A stretch of DNA of 64,000 nucleotides, taken from assembly GCF_024124765.2 (NCBI RefSeq), contig NZ_JAMXSR020000002.1, positions 3,802,001 to 3,866,000 on the forward strand. The letters are read 5' to 3'. The position numbers were made by a program, and so were the translations under genes. The stretch is from Sphingomonas sp. H160509 (lineage in GTDB: Bacteria; Pseudomonadota; Alphaproteobacteria; Sphingomonadales; Sphingomonadaceae). Shown here piece after piece: positions 38,917 through 48,271 of the stretch (the first letter of the stretch is position 1; each line of letters starts with the position of its first letter). The notes below the pieces were generated by a model. It was not told the DNA's origin and did no database searches. It saw only the letters and a list, made by a program, of their open reading frames with translations.

Positions 38917-39744
38917 CTATACGTAAGGCGGCTGCGTGTAGCCCTTGGGGCTGAGCGTGAAGATCTCGCAGCCGTCTTCCGTAATGCCGATCGAGTGCTC
39001 GAATTGCGCGGACAGCGAGCGATCGCGCGTGACCGCCGTCCAGCCATCGTCGAGCAGCTTCACGTCGGGGCGGCCGATGTTGATCATCGGCTCGATCGTG
39101 AAGATCATGCCGGGGCGAAGCTCGGGACCGGTGCCGGGCTTGCCGACATGGACGACTTCGGGGGCGTCGTGGAACAACCGGCCGACGCCGTGCCCGCAGA
39201 AATCGCGGACTACGCCGTAGCGGTGCTTCTCCGCGTGACGCTGGATCGCGTTGGCGACGTCGCCCATGCGGTTGCCGGGCTTGGCGTGCGCGATGCCGAT
39301 CATGAGGCATTCGTAGGTGACTTCGACAAGGCGCCGCGCCTTGATCGGGACGTCGCCGATCAGGTACATCCGGCTCGTGTCGCCGTGCCAGCCGTCGAGC
39401 AGAGGCGTGACGTCGACGTTGACGATATCGCCCGACTTCAGCGTCTTCTCGCTCGGGATGCCGTGGCAGACGACGTGGTTGATCGAGATGCAGACGCTGT
39501 GCGTGTAGCCGCGATAACCGAGCGTCGCGGGGACGCCGCCGCCGGCGACGATGAAGTCGTAGATCAGCCGGTCGATCTCGGCGGTGGTCACGCCCGGCAC
39601 CATGTGCGGGACGATCATGTCGAGCGTCTCGGCAGCAAGGCGACCCGCCTTCATCATGCCTTCGAAGGCGGCGGGGCCGTGCAGCTTGATGGCGCCGGTG
39701 CGCGCGTCGGGCTGGTCCGAGGTGACGGTTACATATTCGGTCAT
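38917..39744 (-). CDS. map: type I methionine aminopeptidase
   Basis: 275 residues. Removes N-terminal Met. The five metal ligands fit NVDVTPLLDGWHGDTSRM (two Asp), GHGVGRLFHDAP (His), FTIEPMI (Glu) and QFEHSIGIT (Glu). An N-terminal extension of about 25 residues is present. ATG 39744 is chosen. It is divergent from the CinA-type gene with 51 bp between. Confidence 0.96.
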   Translation of the reverse strand: MTEYVTVTSDQPDARTGAIKLHGPAAFEGMMKAGRLAAETLDMIVPHMVPGVTTAEIDRLIYDFIVAGGGVPATLGYRGYTHSVCISINHVVCHGIPSEKTLKSGDIVNVDVTPLLDGWHGDTSRMYLIGDVPIKARRLVEVTYECLMIGIAHAKPGNRMGDVANAIQRHAEKHRYGVVRDFCGHGVGRLFHDAPEVVHVGKPGTGPELRPGMIFTIEPMINIGRPDVKLLDDGWTAVTRDRSLSAQFEHSIGITEDGCEIFTLSPKGYTQPPYV

Positions 39745-39795
39745 GTCGCGCGATATAGCGTGGCGGGCGCGGTTTTGCGAGGCTATGCCAAGAGC

Positions 39796-40554
39796 ATGGT
39801 AGAGGAACGCATCTGGACGGCCGCGCTGACGATCATCGGCGACGAGATCCTGTCGGGCCGCACGCAGGACAAGAACGTCGCGCAGATCGCGGCCTGGCTC
39901 AACGTGCAGGGCATCCGCCTCGCCGAAGTGCGCGTGGTCGCCGACAAGACCGAGGCGATCGTCGAGGCGGTCAACATTTTGCGGACGCGCAACGATTACC
40001 TGTTCACGACCGGCGGGATCGGGCCGACTCACGACGACATCACGGCGGACGCGATCGCCGAGGCGCTAGGCGTCGCGGTCGAGCATCATCCGCGCGCGAT
40101 GGCGGTGCTTGAGGCGTATTACGCGACGCGTGGCGGGCTCACCGAAGCGCGCGCAAGGATGGCGCGAGTACCGGTCGGGGCGGACCTGATCGACAACAAG
40201 GTGTCGGGCGCGCCGGGGATCCGGATCGGCAACATCTTCATCATGGCGGGCGTGCCGCACATTACCGCGGGGATGCTCGATGCGCTGACGGGGACGCTGG
40301 AGGGTGGGCGTCCGGTGGTGTCTAAGACGATCGGGTGCTGGGTGGCCGAGAGCGAGGTCGCGGACATCCTGCGCGATGCGGAGAAGACGCATGAAGGCGT
40401 CGCGATCGGGAGCTATCCGTTCTTTCGCGACGGCAAGACGGGCGCGAACTTCGTGGTGCGGAGTTCGGACGAGGTGCTGGTCGACCGCTGCCTCGCGGAC
40501 CTGACGCGCGATCTGGAAGCGACCGGTCGTGTGGTCACTGCGCAGGGTATCTAG
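39796..40554 (+). CDS. CinA-type molybdopterin-binding domain protein
   Basis: 252 residues. The MoaB/Mog-like fold is marked by LTIIGDEILSGRTQDKN and FTTGGIGPTHDDITADA. The C-terminal nicotinamide-nucleotide amidase domain of full CinA is missing, so it is a stand-alone CinA N-terminal domain, which in other bacteria acts on ADP-ribose or related nucleotides. The start is ATG 39796. Confidence 0.9.
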   Translation: MVEERIWTAALTIIGDEILSGRTQDKNVAQIAAWLNVQGIRLAEVRVVADKTEAIVEAVNILRTRNDYLFTTGGIGPTHDDITADAIAEALGVAVEHHPRAMAVLEAYYATRGGLTEARARMARVPVGADLIDNKVSGAPGIRIGNIFIMAGVPHITAGMLDALTGTLEGGRPVVSKTIGCWVAESEVADILRDAEKTHEGVAIGSYPFFRDGKTGANFVVRSSDEVLVDRCLADLTRDLEATGRVVTAQGI

Positions 40555-40578
40555 TTCATCCCATTCGGGGGTGATGCG

Positions 40579-40995
40579 TCACGCGCCCCATTCGGGACCC
40601 TCGGGGTCGGGGTAGAACGCGTCGGGATCGAACGACGCCGGGCGGGGCTGTGATGGCGTGGGTGCTTCGGGATCCGGCAGTGTCGGTGCGCCGCCGCCGA
40701 AGCGGATGCGGACATAGCCGTAGCTGCCAACCAGCGCCTGGAATATGGCGACATGCTCCTCCTCCTGCATACGCCGTCCGATCAGCGGCGCACGTTCGGC
40801 GGACAGATAGCCCATCTGCACGCCGCGCTGGCTGAACACCGCGACCGCATTCGTATCATGCGGGTTCTTCGGCTCGCGGCGCAGATCGACAGGTTCGCCG
40901 GGAGTGCAGAGCATCAATTCCATGCGGCGGTTGCTCTTGCTCTTGTCCGCGTTGGGGAAGTTGATGCCGACCACGTTGCACGTCAATTCGTCCAT
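40579..40995 (-). CDS. HIRAN domain protein
   Basis: 138 residues from ATG 40995. The HIRAN core VVGINFPNADKSKSNRR ... REPKNPHDTNAVAVF ... MGYLSAERAPLIG is clear; in eukaryotic HLTF/Rad5 this domain binds 3' DNA ends. The C-terminal 35 residues are Pro-rich and disordered (PDPEAPTPSQPRPASFDPD). It has no nuclease or helicase domain; the role in bacteria is not known. It is convergent with the CinA-type gene and next to tRNA-Ala. Confidence 0.8.
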   Translation of the reverse strand: MDELTCNVVGINFPNADKSKSNRRMELMLCTPGEPVDLRREPKNPHDTNAVAVFSQRGVQMGYLSAERAPLIGRRMQEEEHVAIFQALVGSYGYVRIRFGGGAPTLPDPEAPTPSQPRPASFDPDAFYPDPEGPEWGA

Positions 40996-41121
40996 GCCGC
41001 ACGATAGCGTGGCAACTGCGCGCATGAAAGACGCACGCATGGCAGACACATGGCAGACGTGGCGTGCAGTTTACGCCCGCGACGTGTTGGATGCTCGTCG
41101 ACGTGCTGTTGCTATGCCGCG

Positions 41122-41197
41122 TGGTGGAGCCGAGGGGAATCGAACCCCTGACCTCTGCAGTGCGATTGCAGCGCTCTCCCATCTGAGCTACGGCCCC
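41122..41197 (-). tRNA. tRNA-Ala (CGC)
   Basis: 76 nt including the encoded CCA. Acceptor GGGGCCG pairs with CGGCTCC. The anticodon stem CTGCA/TGCAG encloses ATCGCAC, giving anticodon CGC, which reads GCG. T-arm GGTTCGATTCC is standard. Confidence 0.93.
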
Positions 41198-41433
41198 GCG
41201 CGGTTGGCCATAGGCCAGAATGGTGATCTAGCGGCTCGATTTGGGCGTTGCAACCGGGTTGGTGCGACCACGCCAACTGATCTTCGGCGCGTCGTCGCAA
41301 CGGAGCGTCGGGTCGCCGTCAAGCTGCCGCAATCGCAGGAACATTCCGCCAGTTTGGCGCTTGTAGTCCTCGGAATGTACGACCTCGCGATCGACGGGGC
41401 CGGCAGCCGCAGGACAGCAATTAGGAGGTTCCT

Positions 41434-42738
41434 ATGGTCTACGAACGCAACACCCGAGATCGCCAGTCGGGCGACTATTACGGTCGACCGAACTCGAACG
41501 ATTATGGTCGCGATTTCCGCGCAGACGGTGGCGGCTATGGCCGTTCCAGCGCGCGTGAGTATGAAGCCGCCGGCGAATATGATCGCGACGATAACCGCAG
41601 CGGTCGCGGCCAGGCATATCAGGGGCGTGACGACCAGGGACGCGGCGATCAATATGGTCGCGAGCAGGGCGGTCGTGATTATTATGGCGGCCACAATGAC
41701 CGCTCGCAGCCATCGGGCGGCGATCGCTACGGCCAGTCGCGTTACGGTCAGGGATCGGGCCAGGGATATGGCCAGCAGGGTTACGGGCAGCAGGGCTATG
41801 GCCAGCAGCGCTCCGGCCAGGGCTATGGGCAACAGTCCTACGGCCAGCGCAGCCAGGGTTCGGGCGATACCGAATATCACGGCAGCTATGCATCGGACGG
41901 TCGCCGCTTCGAGGACGTAGGTCGCAACCGCGATGCGGATGACGACAACCGCAACTCTTCGCGCGGCGGCAGCCGTAACGAGGGGCGTGACTATGGTCGC
42001 CAGCCACAGGGCTATGACTATGACGATCGCGGGTTCATCGCGCGCGCCGGCGACGAAGTTCGCTCGTGGTTCGGTGACGACGAGGCCGAGCGTCGCCGCG
42101 AAGCCGATGCACGCTATGACGAGCGGTCCTATGGCAACTCGGACAATCGTGCGTTCGGCAATCGCTCGTCGAACACGCACGACGACCATTATCATGGCTG
42201 GCGCAGCACGCAGATCGCTGCGCTCGACCGCGACTATGACGAGTATCGCCATGAGAACCGCTCGAAGTTCGAGAACGAGTTCTCGTCGTGGCGCAATGAG
42301 CGCCAGGGCCAGCGTAGCTCGCTGTCGCAGGTTACCGAGCATATGGAAGTCGTCGGGTCTGACGGCAGCCATGTCGGCACTGTCGACAAGGTGAAGGGCG
42401 ACCGGATCCTGCTGACCAAGAACGACCGCGATGCAGGCGGCGTGCACCACTCCATCCCATCGCGCTGGATCAAGACCGTCGACGGCAAGGTGACGCTGTC
42501 GAAGTCGTCCGATGAGGCCAAGTCGGCGTGGAAGGAAGAAGAGCGCAACTCGGCGATGTTCGAGTACGGCGATCGCACGGGCGGCGATAAGAAGGATGCC
42601 GGCACTAGCGGCTATGCTTCGAGCTCGCAGACGGGCAGCACCGGGACCGGTACGGCATCGACCACGGGCACGACGACCGGCGGCACCACCGGGACGACGT
42701 CGGACACGCTCGGCAAGTCGGGTTCGACCACGTACTAA
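41434..42738 (+). CDS. SWFGD and DUF2171 protein with Tyr/Gly/Gln-rich disordered region
   Basis: 434 residues. The first ~215 are disordered and rich in Tyr, Gly, Gln, Arg, Asp, with about ten GYGQQ/RYGQ repeats at 100-145. Then RSWFGDDEAERRREADARYD (SWFGD motif), a helical DRDYDEYRHENRSKFENEF, and a DUF2171 barrel (VVGSDGSHVGTVDKVKGDR ... HSIPSRWI) at about 305-355. The tail is Ser/Thr/Gly-rich. No signal peptide. AGGAGG lies 6 bp before the ATG. These domains are linked with stress proteins in sphingomonads; function is unproven. Confidence 0.8.
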   Translation: MVYERNTRDRQSGDYYGRPNSNDYGRDFRADGGGYGRSSAREYEAAGEYDRDDNRSGRGQAYQGRDDQGRGDQYGREQGGRDYYGGHNDRSQPSGGDRYGQSRYGQGSGQGYGQQGYGQQGYGQQRSGQGYGQQSYGQRSQGSGDTEYHGSYASDGRRFEDVGRNRDADDDNRNSSRGGSRNEGRDYGRQPQGYDYDDRGFIARAGDEVRSWFGDDEAERRREADARYDERSYGNSDNRAFGNRSSNTHDDHYHGWRSTQIAALDRDYDEYRHENRSKFENEFSSWRNERQGQRSSLSQVTEHMEVVGSDGSHVGTVDKVKGDRILLTKNDRDAGGVHHSIPSRWIKTVDGKVTLSKSSDEAKSAWKEEERNSAMFEYGDRTGGDKKDAGTSGYASSSQTGSTGTGTASTTGTTTGGTTGTTSDTLGKSGSTTY

Positions 42739-42784
42739 CTGGTTGAAAGCGTTGGCTGGCGTCGCATGATGTCAGCCGAACAAG

Positions 42785-42813
42785 GGCCCGGGCGGAAACG
42801 TCCGGGCCTTTTT
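42785..42813 (+). terminator. rho-independent terminator
   Basis: GGCCCGGGCG-GAAA-CGTCCGGGCC stem-loop followed by TTTTT, 46 bp after the SWFGD/DUF2171 gene. Confidence 0.9.
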
Positions 42814-42879
42814 GCAGGTTGCGTAAGGTGTGCGTTTCGCCATACCCGCAACACGAATAATCAAGACAGGAGCAAGTTT

Positions 42880-43869
42880 ATGGCCCGTGCATGGACCCTG
42901 AAGGCACGTCCGCAAGGCATGCCGAAGCATACCGACTTCGCCATGATCGATCTCGACCAGTCTGCGCTCGGCGCCGGCGAGGTGCGGATCGCCAATCGCT
43001 GGCTGTCGGTCGACCCGTACATGCGCGGGCGGATGAACGACGTGAAGAGCTATGTCCCGCCGTTCGCGCTGGGGGAGGCGATGCAGGGCGGCGCGGTCGG
43101 CGAAGTGGTCGAGAGTAACGACGACGGCGTCAAGGTCGGCGACATGGTGCTGCACATGGCGGGCTGGCGCGACGAGGCGGTGGTGCCGGCCGCGCAGGTG
43201 CAAAAGCTGCCTGCGCTCGACGTGCCTCCGCAAGCGTTTCTGGGTCAGCTCGGCATGCCCGGGATGACCGGGTATTTCGGCCTGCTTCAGGTTGCCGAGG
43301 CGAAGGCGGGCGACACGGTGTTCGTGTCGGCGGCGGCGGGTGCGGTTGGATCGACCGTGGTGCAGGTCGCCAAGGCCAAGGGCATGACGGTGATCGGCTC
43401 GGCTGGCGGCGCGGAGAAATGCGCTTGGGTGAAGTCGCTCGGTGCGGATGCGGTGATCGACTATAAAAGCGACGTGCCGGTGGTGAAGGCGCTCGGCGAG
43501 GCTGCTCCGAAAGGTATCGACGTGTATTTCGACAACGTCGGCGGCGAGCATCTCGACGCGGCGTTGGCGCATGCGCGGATGCACGCGCGGTTCGCGGTGT
43601 GCGGGATGATCGACGTCTACAACAGCGGCGCGGCGACGCAGTTGAAGTACCTCGCGCGGCTGATCGGCAACCGGGTGCAGATCCGCGGGTTCATCGTCAG
43701 CGACTACATGAATCGCGCCGAGGAGTTCTACAAGGACATGGGCGGGATGCTGGCGGCGGGGACGCTGAAGCGGCAGGAGACCGTGCACAAGGGGCTCGAG
43801 ACGATGCCGGATGCATTCCTGGGGCTGTTCTCGGGTGGGAATACGGGGAAGATGCTCGTCAAGGTTTGA
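42880..43869 (+). CDS. NADP-dependent MDR oxidoreductase (CurA/leukotriene B4 dehydrogenase-like)
   Basis: 329 residues. Zinc-independent medium-chain reductase: SVDPYMRGRMN near the start, GMPGMTGYFGL, cofactor loop SAAAGAVGSTVVQ and VYFDNVGGEHLDA. These reduce C=C bonds of enones or prostaglandin-like substrates with NADPH. AGGAGCAAGTTT precedes ATG 42880. Single gene between a terminator and a family B repeat. Confidence 0.92.
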   Translation: MARAWTLKARPQGMPKHTDFAMIDLDQSALGAGEVRIANRWLSVDPYMRGRMNDVKSYVPPFALGEAMQGGAVGEVVESNDDGVKVGDMVLHMAGWRDEAVVPAAQVQKLPALDVPPQAFLGQLGMPGMTGYFGLLQVAEAKAGDTVFVSAAAGAVGSTVVQVAKAKGMTVIGSAGGAEKCAWVKSLGADAVIDYKSDVPVVKALGEAAPKGIDVYFDNVGGEHLDAALAHARMHARFAVCGMIDVYNSGAATQLKYLARLIGNRVQIRGFIVSDYMNRAEEFYKDMGGMLAAGTLKRQETVHKGLETMPDAFLGLFSGGNTGKMLVKV

Positions 43870-43895
43870 GCTAAACTCTGACGCGTTTCAGTCAG

Positions 43896-43999
43896 TACCC
43901 CCCGGCGAAGGCCGGGGTCCAATTGGAAAGGTCGCAGTAACGGAACGTATCGCCCGTCATTCGCGCCCCCCAATTGGGCCCCGGCCCTCGCCGGGGTGG
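43896..43999. repeat. dispersed palindromic repeat, family B
   Basis: Arms TACCCCCCGGCGAAGGCCGGGG-like left and CCCCGGCCCTCGCCGGGGTG right; lies between convergent MDR reductase and corA genes. Confidence 0.8.
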
Positions 44000-44051
44000 G
44001 GAGCAATGTCTGACCGCTTGTCTGAAACGAAAATCAGGTCGATCCGCGGGC

Positions 44052-45021
44052 CTACAGCCACTTCGCCTGCTTGAACTTCACGTACAGCGCGGCGCAGACG
44101 ACGCCGATCACCGCCAGCACGACGAAATACCCGTATTCCGTCTTCAGCTCGGGCATGTTCTCGAAGTTCATGCCGTAGATCCCCGCGATCGCGGTCGGAA
44201 CCGCGAGGATGGCAGCCCAAGCGGCCAGTTGGCGGGTGATCGCGCCGGTGCGTTGTTGTTCGAGCAGGTTGCTGAATTCGAACACTGAGGTCAGCACTTC
44301 GCGCAGGCCCTCGACCATCGTCTGCACGCGGCGGACGTGGTCGAGCACGTCGCTGAAATACGGTTTCGCCTCGGTATCGATGCAGGGGGAGGTCGAGGCG
44401 GACGATCTTGCCCGCGACCTCGCCCATCGGTCCGAGGATTCTCTGGAAGCGGATCATCTCGCGCCGGAGCCCGAAGATGCGGACGATCTCGTCGCGGCCT
44501 AGGAACGCGTCGATCGTGCGTTGCTCCATCGCCAGCACCTCGTCCTCGATGCTCTCGACGATCGGGAGATAGCCGTCGACGACGTAGTCGAGGATCGCGT
44601 GAAGGACGTAGTCGACGCCATTGATCAGCAAGGTCGGCGCGGCTTCGAGCTGTTCGCGTAATGCCTTGTGCGAGCGTGCCGAGCCGTGGCGGACGCTGAT
44701 GATGTGGCTGTGGCCGACGAAGATCGCGGTTTCGCCGTAGGCGATCTTGTCCTGCTCCAGCTGTGCGGTGCGGGCGACGACGAACAGCTGGTCGCCATAG
44801 ACGTCGACCTTGGGTAGCTGATCCGCCTTGATCGCGTCCTCCACGGCCAGCGGGTGGAGGTTATACTGGTCCTTCAGCGTCCGCATCTCGGCGTCGGTCG
44901 GGTCGCAGATGCCGATCCAGACGAACTCCGAGCGATCCGCCGGGCAGTCGACCTTTTCGTCGATCGAGACCGCGCGGACGCGCTTGCCATGGCGATAGAG
45001 ATACGCGGCGACGACCGTCAT
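44052..45021 (-). CDS. corA: magnesium/cobalt transporter CorA (frameshift)
   Basis: About 322 residues. A large N-terminal cytoplasmic domain is followed by two membrane helices; the first ends with the selectivity motif YGMNFENMPEL (GMN). The end KFKQAKWL is basic, as is usual. An extra base at 44383-44388 breaks the frame; removal gives LDLPCIDTEAKPYFSDV. It starts 39 bp after metQ on the same strand and may be read from that operon, though the pairing is not a known functional one. Confidence 0.93.
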
Positions 45022-45060
45022 GGAGCCTCAAGGATTACGCTGACTGGGCTCGCGCCGGTA

Positions 45061-45855
45061 TCAGAACGCCGGCAGCACCGCACCCCGATAATGCTGCTCG
45101 ATGAAGGTCTTGGTCGCCGGGCTGCGCAACGCGGCGATCAGTTTCACGACCCGCGGGTCCTTCTCGCCGCCCGGCAGACCGACGACGAAATTGACGTAGG
45201 GGCTGTTCTTGTCCTCGATCGCAAGCGCATCGCGGACCGGGTTGAGCTTCGCGTCGAGCGCATAGTTGGTGTTGATCAGCGCGAGATCGACCTCGCCGAG
45301 CGTGCGGGGCAGGGTGGCGCCCTCCAGTTCCTTGAACTGGAGGTTCTTCGGGTTGGTGGCGATGTCGTTGAGGCTCGACAACGGATTGGTCGGGTTCTTC
45401 AGCGTGATCAGCCCGGCCTTTTGCAGCAGCAGAAGCGCGCGGCCGCCGTTGCTCGGCTCGTTGGGGATCGCGACGGTCGCGCCGTTGGGGATCTGCGCGA
45501 TCGACTTCCACTTGCGTGAATAGGCACCGAGCGGTTCGACGTGGACGCCGGCGTAGGTCACCAGATGCGTGCCGCGCGAGGCGTTGAACTCGTCGAGATA
45601 GGGCTTGGTCTCGAAATAGCTGACGTCGATCTGCTTCTGCTCGACCTGGAGGTTGGGCTGGACGTAATCGTTGAAGACGCGGATCTGGAGGTCGACGCCT
45701 TCCTTCGCCAGCGTCGGCTTGATCGATTCCAGGATTTCGGCATGCGGGACCGCGGTCGCGGCGACGGTCAGCGTCTTGCCGTCATTGGTCTTGGTGCCAC
45801 CGCACGCGGCGAGCGCGAGCAGCGAGAACGAGGCGAGCAGGGTGCGGCGGTTCAT
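45061..45855 (-). CDS. metQ: MetQ-type ABC transporter substrate-binding lipoprotein
   Basis: 264 residues. Lipobox LLALAACGG at the N-terminus. The NlpA/MetQ fold shows VAATAVPHAEILE, NDYVQPN, VSYFETKPYLDEFN and TVAIPNEPSNGGRALLLLQ. It delivers methionine or a related sulfur compound to MetIN. It is 8 bp after metI and last in the ATP-grasp/monooxygenase/metNIQ run. Confidence 0.92.
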   Translation of the reverse strand: MNRRTLLASFSLLALAACGGTKTNDGKTLTVAATAVPHAEILESIKPTLAKEGVDLQIRVFNDYVQPNLQVEQKQIDVSYFETKPYLDEFNASRGTHLVTYAGVHVEPLGAYSRKWKSIAQIPNGATVAIPNEPSNGGRALLLLQKAGLITLKNPTNPLSSLNDIATNPKNLQFKELEGATLPRTLGEVDLALINTNYALDAKLNPVRDALAIEDKNSPYVNFVVGLPGGEKDPRVVKLIAALRSPATKTFIEQHYRGAVLPAF

Positions 45856-45863
45856 GGCAGTTC

Positions 45864-46526
45864 CTAGCGGCGGGTGAAGTGGCGGGCGAGCGCGTCGCCG
45901 GCATATTGGATGATCTGGACGAGCACGACCAGCAGCACGACGGTGACGACCATGACGTCGGTCTGGAAGCGCTGATAGCCGAACCGGATCGCGAGATCGC
46001 CGAGTCCGCCCGCGCCGACCACGCCCGCCATCGCGGTGAACGAGACGAGCGCGACCGCAGTGACGGTGGCGCCGGCGATCAGGCCGGGGAGTGCCTCGGG
46101 GATCAGCGCGCCGGTGACGATCTGGCGCGTGGTGGCACCCATCGCCTGCACCGCCTCGATCGTGGTGCGATCGACTTCCTTGAGCGAGCCTTCGACGAGG
46201 CGCGCATAAAAGGGCGCGGCGCCGACGACGAGCGGCGGGATCGCGCCGGCGACGCCTAGCGAGGTGCCGACGAGCATCACGGTCAGCGGGATCATCACGA
46301 TCAGCAGGATGATGAACGGCACCGAGCGGAGGATGTTGACGATGATCCCGAGCGCGGCGTTGGCGACGCGGTTCTGCGACAGCCGGCCCCGGTCGGTGAG
46401 GTAGAGCAGGACGCCGAGCGGGAGGCCGAACGCGATCGTCAGGATCAGCGATCCGCCGAGCATGATCAGCGTGTCGAGGCACGCATGGCCGATGTCGGAC
46501 CAGTCGATGTTGGCAAAGAAGCTCAT
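45864..46526 (-). CDS. metI: MetI-type ABC transporter permease
   Basis: 220 residues with five membrane helices. The EAA loop EAVQAMGATTRQIVTGALIPEALPG is the ATPase contact. RSVPFIILLIVMIPLT is typical of MetI. Its start overlaps the metN stop (ATGA). Confidence 0.94.
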   Translation of the reverse strand: MSFFANIDWSDIGHACLDTLIMLGGSLILTIAFGLPLGVLLYLTDRGRLSQNRVANAALGIIVNILRSVPFIILLIVMIPLTVMLVGTSLGVAGAIPPLVVGAAPFYARLVEGSLKEVDRTTIEAVQAMGATTRQIVTGALIPEALPGLIAGATVTAVALVSFTAMAGVVGAGGLGDLAIRFGYQRFQTDVMVVTVVLLVVLVQIIQYAGDALARHFTRR

Positions 46527-47257
46527 GCCGCCAGCACCGCCAGCATGCGCTGCGTCGCCGGGTGGGCGGCGTTGGCGAAGATGTCGGTGACGTCTCCGGT
46601 CTCGACGATGCGGCCGCGCTCGAGGACGGCGACGCGGTCGCAGACGTAGCGGACGACGTCCATCTCGTGGGTGATGAGGACGATCGTCAGGCCGAGGTCT
46701 CGGTTGAGCTCGCGGAGGAGGGTGAGGACCGAGCGGGTGGTTTCGGGATCGAGTGCGCTAGTCGCTTCGTCGCAGAGCAGGATGTCGGGGTCGGTGGCGA
46801 GCGCGCGGGCTATGCCGACGCGCTGTTTCTGGCCGCCGGAGAGTTGGGCGGGGTATTTGGCAGCGTGATCGGCCAGGCCTACGCGGTCGAGCAGCGCGGC
46901 GACTTTCGTCTCGCGCTCGGCCTTGGATACGCCCGCCAGCACCAGCGGGAACGCGACGTTTGCGGCGACCGTGCGCGACGACAGCAGGCCGAAGTTCTGG
47001 AAGATCATGCCGATCCGGCGGCGCAGCGCGCGCAGGTCCGCCGCCGACAAAGCGGCTACGTCGACGCCATCGACTTCGACCCGGCCCGACGTCGGGCGTT
47101 CGAGCGCGTTGATCAGGCGGATCAGCGTCGACTTGCCTGCACCGGACTGGCCGATGACGCCAAATACGCCGCGTGCAGGAATTTCGAGCGATACGCCATC
47201 GAGGGCCGCAGCCTCGCTTGCCGGGTAGGTTTTGATGACGTCGGTGAGGCGGATCAT
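46523..47257 (-). CDS. metN: MetN-type ABC transporter ATPase lacking the NIL domain
   Basis: 244 residues. Walker A GQSGAGKST, signature LSGGQKQR, Walker B DILLCDEATSALD, and H-loop ITHEMD are complete. Usual MetN has about 340 residues with a C-terminal NIL domain that binds methionine and inhibits transport; here the protein stops after RMLAVLAA. Both ends overlap neighbours by four bases (monooxygenase before, metI after). The missing domain suggests no feedback by internal methionine, or a different substrate. Confidence 0.93.
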   Translation of the reverse strand: MIRLTDVIKTYPASEAAALDGVSLEIPARGVFGVIGQSGAGKSTLIRLINALERPTSGRVEVDGVDVAALSAADLRALRRRIGMIFQNFGLLSSRTVAANVAFPLVLAGVSKAERETKVAALLDRVGLADHAAKYPAQLSGGQKQRVGIARALATDPDILLCDEATSALDPETTRSVLTLLRELNRDLGLTIVLITHEMDVVRYVCDRVAVLERGRIVETGDVTDIFANAAHPATQRMLAVLAA

Positions 47258-48271
47258 GCGGTGCCCATCACCTGCGCGGCGAACCGCTCCATCTCTTCGG
47301 CCTGCGGGCTCATCTGGAGCAGCAGCAGGTCGAGACCGACGGCCTCGTATTCCGCGACACGCTCCTTCAATTGCTCGGGCGTGCCGACCAGATTGGGGCG
47401 CAGGCCGCGGTTGGAGACGGAATATTCCTGGATCTTCATCTCGCGTTCGAGCTGCGTGCCCGACAACCACTGGTCGAAATTCGCATAGCCGGCGGGGGAG
47501 TTCGGTGACGCTGGTGATGCGGTCGAGCTCGCGCTTGGCCTCCGCCTCGCTGTCGCGGACGATCGCGTAGGCGGCCATGCCGTATTGCATCGGCGCGCCG
47601 CCAGCTGCTTCGCGCCGCGCCGCCATGTCGGCGATCTTCGGGGCGATCGCGTCGGCGGGGTCGCCGTGCATGACGTACGCGTCGCACTGCGCGGCGATCA
47701 TCGCCTTGGCCTTCTCGCTTTCGCCGCCGGCGTAGACGGTCGGGCGCTTGGCGGGCTTGGGCGAGCAGATCGCCTGTTCGGTGGTGTAGAACTGGCCCGC
47801 GAAGTCGAACCGCTCCTCAGTCCAGAGCCCGTCGACGACGGTCAGCCACTCGGCGGTGCGCGCGTAGCGATCGTCGTGCTGGTCGAACTGGAGGCCGTAT
47901 TGCTTGGCCTCGTCCGCCCACCAGGACGACACGACGTTCAGCGCGAGGCGTCCGCCCGAGATCCGATCGATGTTCGCCGCGGCCTTGGCGAACAGCGCGG
48001 GGTGGTGGAAGTTCGGGCGGACCGCGACCATCAGCTCGATGCTGTCGGTCGTCGCCGCCAGCGCGGCCGCGGTCGACCATGCGTCGAGCGCGGGCTGTTC
48101 GATGCCCTTGATATCGTTGAGGTTCAGCTCGGCGATCAGCGTCAGGTCATAGCCCCAGCGCTCGGCGTTCCGCGTCAGCGCCTTGGTGTACGCCCAGCTC
48201 GCCTCCATCCCCTCGTCGGGGACATTCCGAAGCCAGCCGCCGAAGACGGGAGTCCAGTAGCCATAGCGCAT
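47254..48271 (-). CDS. LLM-class flavin-dependent monooxygenase, SfnG-like (frameshift)
   Basis: About 338 residues. Luciferase-like TIM barrel: MRYGYWTPVFGGWLRNV, TLIAELNLNDIKG, ALNVVSSWWADEAKQYG and PTVYAGGESEKAKA. The closest group I recognise is FMNH2-dependent dimethylsulfone/alkanesulfonate monooxygenases, which free sulfite from organosulfur compounds. A G/C-run error at 47489-47500 breaks the frame; correction gives TELPAGYANFDQWLSGTQL. It is coupled at both ends: TGATG with the ATP-grasp gene and ATGA with metN. An FMN reductase is not in the window. Confidence 0.85.

Noticed and set aside
38995..39795. Plus-strand frame running into the CinA-type gene
   Set aside because: It is the antisense of map; the CinA-type protein clearly begins at ATG 39796.
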